DNA from: CAUPWF01 sp964367905
Lineage (GTDB): Bacteria > Bacillota > Clostridia > Lachnospirales > Lachnospiraceae
Assembly: GCA_964367905.1 (NCBI GenBank)
Contig: CAYIZP010000008.1
Span: forward strand, 21,284 to 85,283
DNA: 64,000 nt
Direction of reading: 5' to 3'
Shown in pieces: positions 20,235 through 27,163 of this stretch. Both the position numbers and the translations under genes were made by a program. Position 1 is the stretch's first letter, and every line of letters begins with the position of its first letter. Under the pieces are notes generated by a model, which was not told where the DNA came from, ran no database searches, and worked only from the letters and a program-made list of their open reading frames with translations.

Positions 20235-20493
20235 ACAGATAAAATTATTTGAGAGAGCTCTACTTATATGTATGTTTAGGCGATTTTCAGGTTGAATATA
20301 ATGTAATTACATATAAGCCTATATCAAATTCAATGATTTATCTGTATTTTGCAGCAAACTATCTCGAAAAAAGATTCTGAATACATATAAGAAGTTGCTT
20401 GTTATCATTTCTTATATGTAAATCAAGGGATACGAATCCATTTCATGGACAGAATTACAGATAAGTTGGTTAAGATTTTCGATATTTATATGT
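20235..20493. repeat. Array A: four 37-bp terminally inverted units with 37-bp spacers
   Basis: Units lie at 20235-20271, 20309-20345, 20383-20419 and 20457-20493. Each begins ACAGATAA or ACATATAA and ends TTATATGT or TTATCTGT, and the starts are exactly 74 bp apart. The three spacers (20272-20308, 20346-20382, 20420-20456) are each 37 bp, unlike each other, and begin with A and end with T. Unit interiors vary; only the terminal 8-9 bases are constant. The third unit forms an 11-bp terminal stem. No known repeat class is recognised. Confidence 0.9.
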
Positions 20494-20538
20494 AAAGCGA
20501 AATACATTTCTTTTTCACAAGTACTTAAGTAAGTGATA

Positions 20539-20567
20539 TTGTTTGAGGAAGGTAACATAAATAAAGT
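20539..20567 (+). promoter_or_regulatory. Possible promoter of yedF-selD operon
   Basis: TTGTTT (20539-20544), 17 bp, TAAAGT (20562-20567), placed 48 bp before the yedF start. The hexamers are weak matches, so this is a candidate only. Confidence 0.35.
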
Positions 20568-20615
20568 ATATGAAAAAAAGAATAAGAAAAAAATAATAAG
20601 AAAGAAGGTTTTGAT

Positions 20616-21227
20616 ATGATAATCGTAGATGCTAGAGGTGAAAATTGTCCGATGCCAGTCATTCGTACAAAGAAGATAATGGAAGATGAAGCGCTAAAGG
20701 GAGATGTTGAGGTAATTGTAGATAATCTGATTGCATCACAGAATGTGAAGAAGTTTGCCAAGAGTCAAGGATGTGAGATAGAGGAGCAGGTGGTGAGTGA
20801 AAGGGAGTATCGTATTGTGATTCAACGTGAAGCGGGCGAGAATCAGCTCGACCATGCGAAGGATGAGCAGGAATCCAATGAGCAGATTCAAGCTGGGACG
20901 ATTCTTGTGATTTCATCGGAATATATGGGGAATGGCAACGATACGCTTGGGAAGACGTTGATGAAAGGTTTTGTTTATGCATTGACTCAACAGGCGAGTT
21001 TTCCAGAGAAGATATTGCTCTATAATGGAGGAGCGAAACTAGTAGTAGAGGGTGCGGATACATTGGAGGATCTTACTTATCTACAGTCTGAAGGTGTAGG
21101 GATTTTGACTTGTGGAGCTTGTTTGAATTTCTATGAATTGGCCGAACAGGTGAGAGTTGGTGAAATTACGAACATGTACGTAATCGTAGAGGAAATGACG
21201 AAGGCGAAGAAAATCATAAAGCCATAG
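20616..21227 (+). CDS. yedF: Selenium metabolism protein YedF (TusA-like plus DsrE-like)
   Basis: 203 residues. The N-terminal 75 residues are a TusA/SirA-type domain with the conserved CPMPVI motif (Cys11). A charged linker (about 75-100) leads to a DsrE-like domain with GNGNDTLGKTLMKGF and the cysteine motif ILTCGACLNFY (about 166-176). This two-domain layout is the YedF form found beside selD. It probably carries sulfur or selenium as persulfide/perselenide, which is a family inference. It heads a run of four selenium-linked genes. AAGAAGG lies before ATG 20616. Confidence 0.9.
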   Translation: MIIVDARGENCPMPVIRTKKIMEDEALKGDVEVIVDNLIASQNVKKFAKSQGCEIEEQVVSEREYRIVIQREAGENQLDHAKDEQESNEQIQAGTILVISSEYMGNGNDTLGKTLMKGFVYALTQQASFPEKILLYNGGAKLVVEGADTLEDLTYLQSEGVGILTCGACLNFYELAEQVRVGEITNMYVIVEEMTKAKKIIKP

Positions 21228-21274
21228 GAAATGGTAAAGTTGTATAAAATCATAAAGCCATAGAAAATCATAAA
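21210..21274 (+). repeat. Short imperfect tandem duplication around the yedF stop codon
   Basis: An 18-base sequence ending in the yedF stop (21210-21227) recurs at 21246-21263, with a truncated third copy at 21264-21274. It fills most of the yedF-selD gap and looks like a slippage duplication. Confidence 0.75.
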
Positions 21275-21304
21275 ACTGCAGTTTGGCGGGAGGAGTAGAA
21301 GAGA

Positions 21305-22360
21305 ATGTCAACAGAGATAAAATTAACACAGATGTCAAAAACATGCGGATGTGCCGCGAAGATTGGACCAGGAACATTGGCAAATGTTCTGGGGCAGTTG
21401 CCTAAATTTGAGGAGGAGAGGTTGCTAGTAGGGATCGAAACATCGGATGATGCAGCAGTCTATAAAATCAATGACGAAACGGCATTGATCCAGACACTAG
21501 ATTTCTTCACACCGATTGCGGATGACCCATATCGGTTTGGTCAAATTGCAGCATCGAACTCTCTCAGCGATGTGTATGCGATGGGGGGAGAGCCTAAGGT
21601 GGCATTGAATATCGTAGCATTTCCAAATAGTTTGGACACGGCAATCTTAGGAGAAATCCTAAAAGGGGGAGCGGATAAAGTTCGTGAGGCTGGAGCGGTG
21701 CTTGTGGGGGGGCATTCGATTCAGGATGATGAGCCGAAATACGGACTGAGTGTGTCGGGATTTGCCCATCCAGATAAGATATGGAAGAACCATGGAAGTT
21801 TAGAGGGAGATGTCCTTATCTTGACGAAGCAGATTGGAAATGGTGTTGTGAACACAGCCATTAAGGTGGATATGGCTTCCGAAGAAGCAATCGAAGAGGC
21901 GCAAATCATCATGGCAGAATTGAATAAGAAGGCGAAGGAAGTATTCGAGAACTTCCCTGTTTCAGCATGTACAGATATCACAGGATTTGGCTTGCTGGGA
22001 CATGCAATCGAGATGGCCACAGCCAGTGAAGTTACATTGGAAATCAATGCAGATGCAGTGCCATATATCGAGGAGGCAATCGAACTGGCGAAGCAAGGTT
22101 TAGTGCCAGTCGGTGCATATAAGAACCGTGAATTTGGGCAAGAACACATCAACTATGGTGAGGTGGAAGAGTGCTATCAAGATTTGTTGCACGACCCACA
22201 GACATCGGGAGGACTGCTATGCAGTGTGCCAGCGCAATATGCAGAGCAAATTATGCAAGCATTTGAAGAAAAGGAAATGGTCTCAAAGGTTGCAATCATA
22301 GGTAAGGTAATAAAGAAACAAGAAAAATCAATTCTATTAACCACGGATTGTAGCAGATAG
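21305..22360 (+). CDS. selD: Selenide, water dikinase SelD
   Basis: Makes selenophosphate from selenide and ATP. 351 residues. The active-site segment is KTCGCAAKIGPG (about 12-23), with a Cys where some relatives carry selenocysteine and the conserved Lys. ETSDDAAVY is the Mg/ATP acidic motif, and TLDFFTP, NSLSDVYAMGG, VGGHSI and ITGFGLLGH are family signatures. GGGAGGAG lies just before ATG 21305. No selA, selB or SECIS-like gene is in the window. The adjacent yedF, aminotransferase and DUF3343 genes suggest supply of selenium to a labile-selenium hydroxylase or to tRNA selenation; that is inference. Confidence 0.96.
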   Translation: MSTEIKLTQMSKTCGCAAKIGPGTLANVLGQLPKFEEERLLVGIETSDDAAVYKINDETALIQTLDFFTPIADDPYRFGQIAASNSLSDVYAMGGEPKVALNIVAFPNSLDTAILGEILKGGADKVREAGAVLVGGHSIQDDEPKYGLSVSGFAHPDKIWKNHGSLEGDVLILTKQIGNGVVNTAIKVDMASEEAIEEAQIIMAELNKKAKEVFENFPVSACTDITGFGLLGHAIEMATASEVTLEINADAVPYIEEAIELAKQGLVPVGAYKNREFGQEHINYGEVEECYQDLLHDPQTSGGLLCSVPAQYAEQIMQAFEEKEMVSKVAIIGKVIKKQEKSILLTTDCSR

Positions 22361-22372
22361 AAAGGTTGGAAC

Positions 22373-23518
22373 ATGATTTACTTAGATAATGCGGCAACGA
22401 CGCTGATCAAACCACCGAGTGTGGGTGAGGCGATGGTAGATGCACTGATGACGAATGGAAATGCGGGGCGTGGCGCAAGTCCACAATCCTTAAGTGCCGC
22501 GAGAACGATATACGAAACCAGAGAACGCTTAGCCAGACTCTTTGGCATCTCTAGCCCTTCTCGGATTGCATTTACATCCAATGCTACAGAGAGCCTCAAC
22601 ATTGCAATCCATGGAATCATCGAAGAGGGAGATCATGTGATTGTGACACAGACAGCTCATAATTCTGTTCTTCGCCCCTTGTATTATCTAGAGGAGACGA
22701 AAAAGATTGAGTTAAGTATTGTGTCGGTAGATTCCAGAGGTGTTGTCTCCGCAGAGGAGATCGAGAAGTCTATTAAAAAATCCACAAAGGTAATTATTGG
22801 GACACATGCGAGTAATGTTACAGGGAATATTATGCCAATCCATGAGATGGGAGCTATAGCAAGAGAGCATGATCTTATATTTGTGGTAGACGCAGCACAA
22901 ACAGCAGGAACGATTCCCATTGATGTGAATGCGATGAATATCGACATCCTTTGCTTCACAGGACATAAGGGGCTCTTGGGACCACAGGGAACAGGTGGGA
23001 TCTATGTGAGAGAGGGTGTTGCAATCAAAGAATGGAAGAGTGGTGGCAGTGGAACCAACTCTTATAGCAAGAAACAGCCTCAACAGATGCCAGAATTATT
23101 AGAGGCAGGAACCTTAAATGGCCATGGAATCGCAGGATTAAATGCCGCACTGAAATATATAGAAGAGGTTGGTGTCGATGAAATTCACAGAAGAGAATCT
23201 GAACTAATTTGGAGGTTCTACCGAGGCGTTCAGGGAATAGAGAATCTTAGAATCTATGGGGAATTTGTAGAAGAAAAGCCACGATGTCCAATTCTTTCCC
23301 TCAATATAGAGGGGTATGAATCTGCAGAAGTCAGCGATGCATTATTGGGTGAATATGATATCGTAACAAGGGCTGGTGCACACTGCGCTCCCCTCATGCA
23401 TGTGGCTCTAGGAACAGAGGAACAGGGTTGTGTGCGGTTCAGTACTTCTTATTTTACAACGGAAGAAGAGATAGATAGAGCGATACAAGCCATTGCAGAG
23501 CTAGCAAGTGAGAACTAG
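22373..23518 (+). CDS. Class V aminotransferase, cysteine desulfurase-like (selenium-associated)
   Basis: 381-residue PLP enzyme of the NifS/Csd type. YLDNAATT at the N-terminus, SNATESLN, VDAAQTAG and CFTGHKGLLGPQGTGG (PLP lysine near residue 204) are family motifs. The catalytic cysteine is probably in RAGAHCAPLMH near residue 342. It probably mobilises sulfur or selenium from cysteine/selenocysteine for SelD or YedF; this selD-linked subgroup is common in Firmicutes. It begins 12 bp after selD, with AAAGGTTGGA before ATG 22373. Confidence 0.9.
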   Translation: MIYLDNAATTLIKPPSVGEAMVDALMTNGNAGRGASPQSLSAARTIYETRERLARLFGISSPSRIAFTSNATESLNIAIHGIIEEGDHVIVTQTAHNSVLRPLYYLEETKKIELSIVSVDSRGVVSAEEIEKSIKKSTKVIIGTHASNVTGNIMPIHEMGAIAREHDLIFVVDAAQTAGTIPIDVNAMNIDILCFTGHKGLLGPQGTGGIYVREGVAIKEWKSGGSGTNSYSKKQPQQMPELLEAGTLNGHGIAGLNAALKYIEEVGVDEIHRRESELIWRFYRGVQGIENLRIYGEFVEEKPRCPILSLNIEGYESAEVSDALLGEYDIVTRAGAHCAPLMHVALGTEEQGCVRFSTSYFTTEEEIDRAIQAIAELASEN

Positions 23519-23592
23519 CGAGCGAGAGAATTAGAGAGTCAAAAGTGTCAAGAATATCAAGAGATAGAGAAGATATAAAGGATAGTGAATAA

Positions 23593-23829
23593 ATGAGAAA
23601 AAAAGAAATGAAACTCCTAGTAGCATTTGATACCACTACAGAAGCCATGGAGATGGAAGCGAGATGCAAATCACAAGGAATTGCTGGAAGATTGATTCCT
23701 ACACCGCAGAGTATCACGGCAGGATGTGGATTGACATGGTGCAGTGGATTGGAGTGCAGGGGGCAGATAGAAAAGCTATTGAGGGAATTTGTAGGTGGTA
23801 AAATAGGGATTTATGAACAAATGATGTGA
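23593..23829 (+). CDS. DUF3343 putative Se/S carrier-like protein
   Basis: 78-residue protein with LLVAFDTTTEAMEME, then IPTPQSITAGCGLTWC near residues 35-50, the core of DUF3343. The family is found beside selD and cysteine-desulfurase genes and is thought to carry sulfur or selenium on the conserved cysteine. It ends the selenium gene run. Confidence 0.85.
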   Translation: MRKKEMKLLVAFDTTTEAMEMEARCKSQGIAGRLIPTPQSITAGCGLTWCSGLECRGQIEKLLREFVGGKIGIYEQMM

Positions 23830-23886
23830 GTTTTCACATTGTGAAGGCACTTGCAACACTTGAGTTTGTAGGAGGGCGAAAAATCA

Positions 23887-24351
23887 ATGTATAAGAATGA
23901 TAGTGATTTGTTTTTTTGTTGTAGTTTGATAGAATTTATCGGAAGAGAATGTAAGTTGAAGAGAGTAGATGTTGTCAAGAAACTAGGAGAAGAATGCATT
24001 CGAAGAATTTATGAGAATGCGGACATTCTTCATTGTGAACCAATAGAGAAGACAGCGGATGTTTATATAAATATGTTTGATATCGGGCAAGGGGATTACG
24101 ACAATGTAAGTCTTTGCAAGTATGAAGTGCCAGATTATTGGGCGATTGGAGAGGTCTATGCAAGGGTGATAGAGGACAATGTAGTTATACCTGACTCGTT
24201 ATCAAAACCAGAGGTGGATGAGGTGATTAAGGTTATATTCGATGTGTATTCATCGTTTATTAGTGACAGTATATCAAATTACAATTCAGGCTTTTTTTAT
24301 CAATCAAGGGAATACATCTCAGTGTGTTACCAATCGGGCGAGGTGATTTGA
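23887..24351 (+). CDS. Conserved protein of unknown function (154 aa)
   Basis: Cytoplasmic, acidic, mixed alpha/beta by composition. The N-terminal half (CCSLIEFIGRECKLKRVDVV, then ENADILHCEPIEKTADVYI) resembles DUF3791-like proteins found next to toxin-like genes in Firmicutes. The second half (KYEVPDYWAIGEVYARVIED, SNYNSGFFYQSREYI) belongs to a conserved hypothetical family I cannot name. No catalytic motif is visible. TAGGAGGG lies before ATG 23887. It separates the selenium genes from the GIY-YIG gene. Confidence 0.7.
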   Translation: MYKNDSDLFFCCSLIEFIGRECKLKRVDVVKKLGEECIRRIYENADILHCEPIEKTADVYINMFDIGQGDYDNVSLCKYEVPDYWAIGEVYARVIEDNVVIPDSLSKPEVDEVIKVIFDVYSSFISDSISNYNSGFFYQSREYISVCYQSGEVI

Positions 24352-24381
24352 ACGACTTGCTAATTCAGTACTTAAGAAATT

Positions 24382-24397
24382 ATATATGTACATATAT
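24382..24397. promoter_or_regulatory. 16-bp perfect palindrome upstream of the GIY-YIG gene
   Basis: ATATATGTACATATAT lies 19 bp before the start codon, ahead of the ribosome site. It is a possible autoregulatory operator, but simple AT-rich palindromes arise by chance in this composition. Confidence 0.4.
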
Positions 24398-24415
24398 GTA
24401 AGTAAGGAGAAAAAT

Positions 24416-24901
24416 ATGTGGATGTGGATAATTGTTATCATTGTTATAATAATTGTTATCATTTATGGGTGTGAAACATTTTATCTTTGTGAGCTTGAAA
24501 GAAATATTAAGGAAGATGTTCATGGTTTAGCAGATAACTCATTGGAAATAACACCAGAGCAATTTTTTGCTTTGAAGAGCAGAACTTATGGAGGGAGAGG
24601 AAGAGCAAGGATAGTTAGAAAATATGAGTTTGAAGGAATATACATATTGTGCAATAGAACTAAAAACATGTATTATGTTGGGCAAGGGAAGAATGTATTT
24701 TCACGTGTAAATTCACATTTTTCAGGGCGAGGAAATGGTGATGTGTATGCAGACTACAAATATGGCGATCTATTCACAATAAAAATGCTATCATTGGAGG
24801 AAAGTGGCTATCTATCTCTTAATGAACTTGAAAGAAAGGCTATACAAACATTTGATGCATGTTACAGGGGGTACAATAGAACAAGGGGAAATAAGAATTA
24901 G
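24416..24901 (+). CDS. Membrane-anchored GIY-YIG nuclease-domain protein
   Basis: 161 residues. An N-terminal hydrophobic helix (about residues 2-17, almost all Ile/Val) is followed by a GIY-YIG fold: EGIYILCNRTKNMYYVGQGK (GIY near residue 78, YVG near 91), then FSRVNSHF (the Arg position) and a late Glu in LNELERKA that could be the metal ligand. GIY-YIG domains cut DNA, but membrane-tethered single-domain forms of this kind have no assigned role that I know. ATG 24416 has TAAGGAG 7 bases upstream, so it is preferred to ATG 24386. The periodic array B begins 91 bp after its stop. Confidence 0.78.
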   Translation: MWMWIIVIIVIIIVIIYGCETFYLCELERNIKEDVHGLADNSLEITPEQFFALKSRTYGGRGRARIVRKYEFEGIYILCNRTKNMYYVGQGKNVFSRVNSHFSGRGNGDVYADYKYGDLFTIKMLSLEESGYLSLNELERKAIQTFDACYRGYNRTRGNKN

Positions 24902-24992
24902 TCGAAATTATTTATTAACGGTTATTGCTATGCTATAACAGGAGGGATATACAAGTATATTCCAAAAATTTCAGGTTCCAAAAATTTAGATT

Positions 24993-25250
24993 ACAGATAA
25001 GTAGTTGCAAATATGAGCTACTTATCTGTAATTTTATTTGAAAAATAGCGTCCAGAATCTTTAGATACATATAAGATTTGATAAGAACAAATATTTTATA
25101 TGTATATTTTCACGTTGCCTGAGATTTTTTGTTCAAAAATACAGATAAAGATAGAATTTTATCAGTGCCTTATATGTAATTTAAAGTTTTTGGTATGAAT
25201 ATTGGCTAGAAATGCATATAAAGAGGGAGCTCTACGATTAGCTTATATGC
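24993..25250. repeat. Array B: four 37-bp terminally inverted units with 37/36-bp spacers
   Basis: Units are at 24993-25029, 25067-25103, 25141-25177 and 25214-25250, with start-to-start distances 74, 74 and 73. The first is a perfect 12-bp stem (ACAGATAAGTAG/CTACTTATCTGT). The second pairs ACATATAA/TTATATGT. The fourth has both ends changed together to GCATATAA/TTATATGC. The left half of unit 1 matches the left half of array A unit 3 at 14 of 16 positions, and unit 4 shares a GAGRGAGCTCTAC core with array A unit 1. Confidence 0.9.
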
Positions 25251-25265
25251 AAGCACGAAAACAAA

Positions 25266-25300
25266 GAGAGAATTACCATGAACGAAATGGTAATTCTCTC
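25266..25300. other. 14-bp perfect-stem hairpin
   Basis: GAGAGAATTACCAT (25266-25279) pairs exactly with ATGGTAATTCTCTC (25287-25300) over a 7-base loop. It directly follows array B, in the tail between convergent genes. It could be a terminator for the GIY-YIG transcript, though no T-run follows. Confidence 0.6.
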
Positions 25301-25309
25301 TAAAATATT

Positions 25310-25355
25310 GGGGATGGGGGTAGGATGAGCTTTTGCTCATATCTCCCCCGTCCCC
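25310..25355. repeat. G/C-rich intergenic hairpin, copy 2 of a possible small repeat family
   Basis: GGGGATGGGGG pairs with CCCCCGTCCCC around an inner ATGAGC/GCTCAT stem with a TTTT loop. Read on the minus strand it matches the hairpin at 17121-17165 in order and spacing (GGGAC, GGGGAG, TATGAGC, GCTC, TCCCC). Both sit between convergent genes. Confidence 0.6.
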
Positions 25356-25357
25356 AA

Positions 25358-25402
25358 CCAAAAAGATAGCGGGAACGCCAAGGCGTTTCCGCTATCTTTT
25401 TA
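25358..25402 (-). terminator. Strong intrinsic terminator of the hydrogenase operon
   Basis: AAAAGATAGCGG then AACGCC (25361-25379) pairs with GGCGTT then CCGCTATCTTTT (25382-25400), with T-runs on both strands. It lies 4 bp beyond the hydA stop and can also stop transcription entering from the plus strand. Confidence 0.92.
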
Positions 25403-25405
25403 ATA

Positions 25406-27148
25406 TTAGTTAATTGTACGTTTTACATATGATGTATGCAATAAGTGATGTGCCTTGTGGCCTCCTGGTTCACCTAAGTAGGTATCATATAATTCGATGA
25501 TTGCTGGGTTTTCATGTGACTTACGGATTGTGTTAGCTGAATCCAAGTCATATAAAACTTTCGCACGAAGTCCACGAATATCTACTGTGTTGCGGATGTG
25601 TCCAGGTTGTTGAGGCATTCCTCCACCGTTTACGCAACCACCAGGGCATCCCATGATTTCGATAAAGTGGTAGTCTGCTTCTCCGGCTTGAACTTTCTCA
25701 AGTAATTGTTTTGCGTTAGCAAGTCCTGATGCTACAGCAACTTTTACATCTAATCCAGCAACAGGATATGTTGCTTCTTTGATTCCTTCGATTCCACGAA
25801 CATCTGTGAAGTCTAATTTCGCAAGTTCTTCACCTGTAAGTTTCTCTACTGCTGTTCTAAGAGCAGCTTCCATAACTCCACCAGTAGCTCCGAAGATTAC
25901 AGCAGCTCCTGTTCCAAGTCCTAATGGAAGATCAAAGTCTTCTTCTGGAAGAGAGTGATAGTTAAGACCAACTTTTTTGATCAGTCTACCAAGTTCTCTT
26001 GTTGTCAAAGAGTAGTCAACATCTGGCATTCCATTTGCATCTTGATCTGGTCTTTGAATCTCGAATTTCTTAGCTGTACAAGGCATGATTGATACAGAAA
26101 CGATGTTCTTTGGATCAATTCCTTCTTTTTCAGCATAGTAAGATTTCGCGATTGCACCAAACATTTGTTGTGGTGACTTACATGATGATAAATTATCAAT
26201 CATTTCTGGGAAGTAGTGCTCGCAATACTTAATCCATCCTGGTGAACATGATGTAATTAGAGGTAATTTTCCACCGTTTTGTACACGGCTTAGGAATTCG
26301 TTTGCTTCTTCCATGATTGTAAGGTCAGCCGAGAAGTTTGTATCAAACACTTTGTCGAATCCGATACGACGTAGTGCAGCTGCCATTTTTCCTTGAGCGT
26401 TTGTTCCAACTGGATATCCAAACTCTTCAGCAAGTCCAGCACGAACTGCAGGAGCAGTTTGTACGATTACGTGCTTCTCAGGATCAGCGATTGCTTCTAG
26501 TACTTGGTCGATATGTGATTTCTCGTATAGAGCTCCTGTAGGACATACTGCGATACATTGTCCACAAGACACACAACTTGTTTCTCCAAGTCCCATCTCG
26601 AAAGCAGAACCGATTGATGTTTCGAAACCACGGTTATTCGCTCCGATAACTCCAACGCTTTGTGTTTGCTCACATACAGCTACACAACGACGGCAAAGAA
26701 TACATTTGCTGTTGTCGCGCTCCATATGGATTGCGCTGTCATCGATGCATGAAGGTGTAACATCTCCTTCATAGTATGTTTCATCATCTACACCTAGGTC
26801 AGATGATAGTGTTTGTAATTCACAATTACCACTTCTTACGCAAGAAAGACATTTGCGGTCGTGGTTTGATAAGATTAGTTGCATTGTTTTCTTACGTGAA
26901 TCCAATACGTTTGGAGAGTTTGTTGTAATCTCCATTCCTTCGCTGATTGGATGTACACAAGAAGCTACAAGGCTTCTAGCGCCTTTTACTTCTACAACAC
27001 AGATACGGCATGCGCCGATTTCATTGATTTTCTTCAAATAGCAAAGAGTAGGAATCTCAACATGAGCTAATCTTGCGGCTTCAAGGATGGTAGTCCCAGC
27101 CGGAGCACTAACTTCTTTGCCGTTAATTTTTACAGTAATATTCTCCAT
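25406..27148 (-). CDS. hydA: [FeFe] hydrogenase catalytic subunit HydA (NADH/ferredoxin-linked type)
   Basis: 580 residues. A [2Fe-2S] domain (CX..CRIC around 36-50) is followed by a His-ligated cluster (HDRKCLSC...C, about 96-110), two 4Fe-4S motifs (CILCRRCVAVC near 149, CVSCGQCIAVC near 192) and the H-cluster domain. L1 is ITSCSPGW (about 298), L2 is MPCTAKKFE (about 355) and L3 is MGCPGGCVNGGGMPQ (about 499). The C-terminus contains the small-subunit-like region. With HydB and HydC it should couple H2 formation to NADH and reduced ferredoxin, as in bifurcating hydrogenases. L1 has Ser where many enzymes have a second Cys, as I recall for several clostridial enzymes. It is the last gene of a five-gene operon. 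Confidence 0.95.
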   Translation of the reverse strand: MENITVKINGKEVSAPAGTTILEAARLAHVEIPTLCYLKKINEIGACRICVVEVKGARSLVASCVHPISEGMEITTNSPNVLDSRKKTMQLILSNHDRKCLSCVRSGNCELQTLSSDLGVDDETYYEGDVTPSCIDDSAIHMERDNSKCILCRRCVAVCEQTQSVGVIGANNRGFETSIGSAFEMGLGETSCVSCGQCIAVCPTGALYEKSHIDQVLEAIADPEKHVIVQTAPAVRAGLAEEFGYPVGTNAQGKMAAALRRIGFDKVFDTNFSADLTIMEEANEFLSRVQNGGKLPLITSCSPGWIKYCEHYFPEMIDNLSSCKSPQQMFGAIAKSYYAEKEGIDPKNIVSVSIMPCTAKKFEIQRPDQDANGMPDVDYSLTTRELGRLIKKVGLNYHSLPEEDFDLPLGLGTGAAVIFGATGGVMEAALRTAVEKLTGEELAKLDFTDVRGIEGIKEATYPVAGLDVKVAVASGLANAKQLLEKVQAGEADYHFIEIMGCPGGCVNGGGMPQQPGHIRNTVDIRGLRAKVLYDLDSANTIRKSHENPAIIELYDTYLGEPGGHKAHHLLHTSYVKRTIN

Positions 27149-27163
27149 CTCAATTCTCCTTCG

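Larger units (their letters stand above)
19975..20615. other. 641-bp intergenic region: alternative hairpins plus 37/37-bp periodic array
   Basis: No convincing gene is seen. It holds the divergent upstream regions of the methyltransferase and of yedF, two overlapping hairpins at 20062-20124, four regularly spaced 37-bp units at 20235-20493, and a weak promoter at 20539-20567. It is clearly AT-rich relative to its neighbours. Confidence 0.8.
24902..25405. other. 504-bp intergenic region: array B, hairpins and terminator
   Basis: No gene is seen. It contains a near-palindrome at 24921-24939, the second periodic array (24993-25250), a 14-bp stem (25266-25300), a G-rich hairpin (25310-25355) and the hydrogenase-operon terminator (25358-25402). 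The flanking genes are convergent. Confidence 0.85.

Noticed and set aside
20235..25250. CRISPR arrays
   Set aside because: Regular spacing invites the call, but the 37-bp units are not identical (only about 8 bases at each end are shared), each array has only four units, and no cas gene is nearby.
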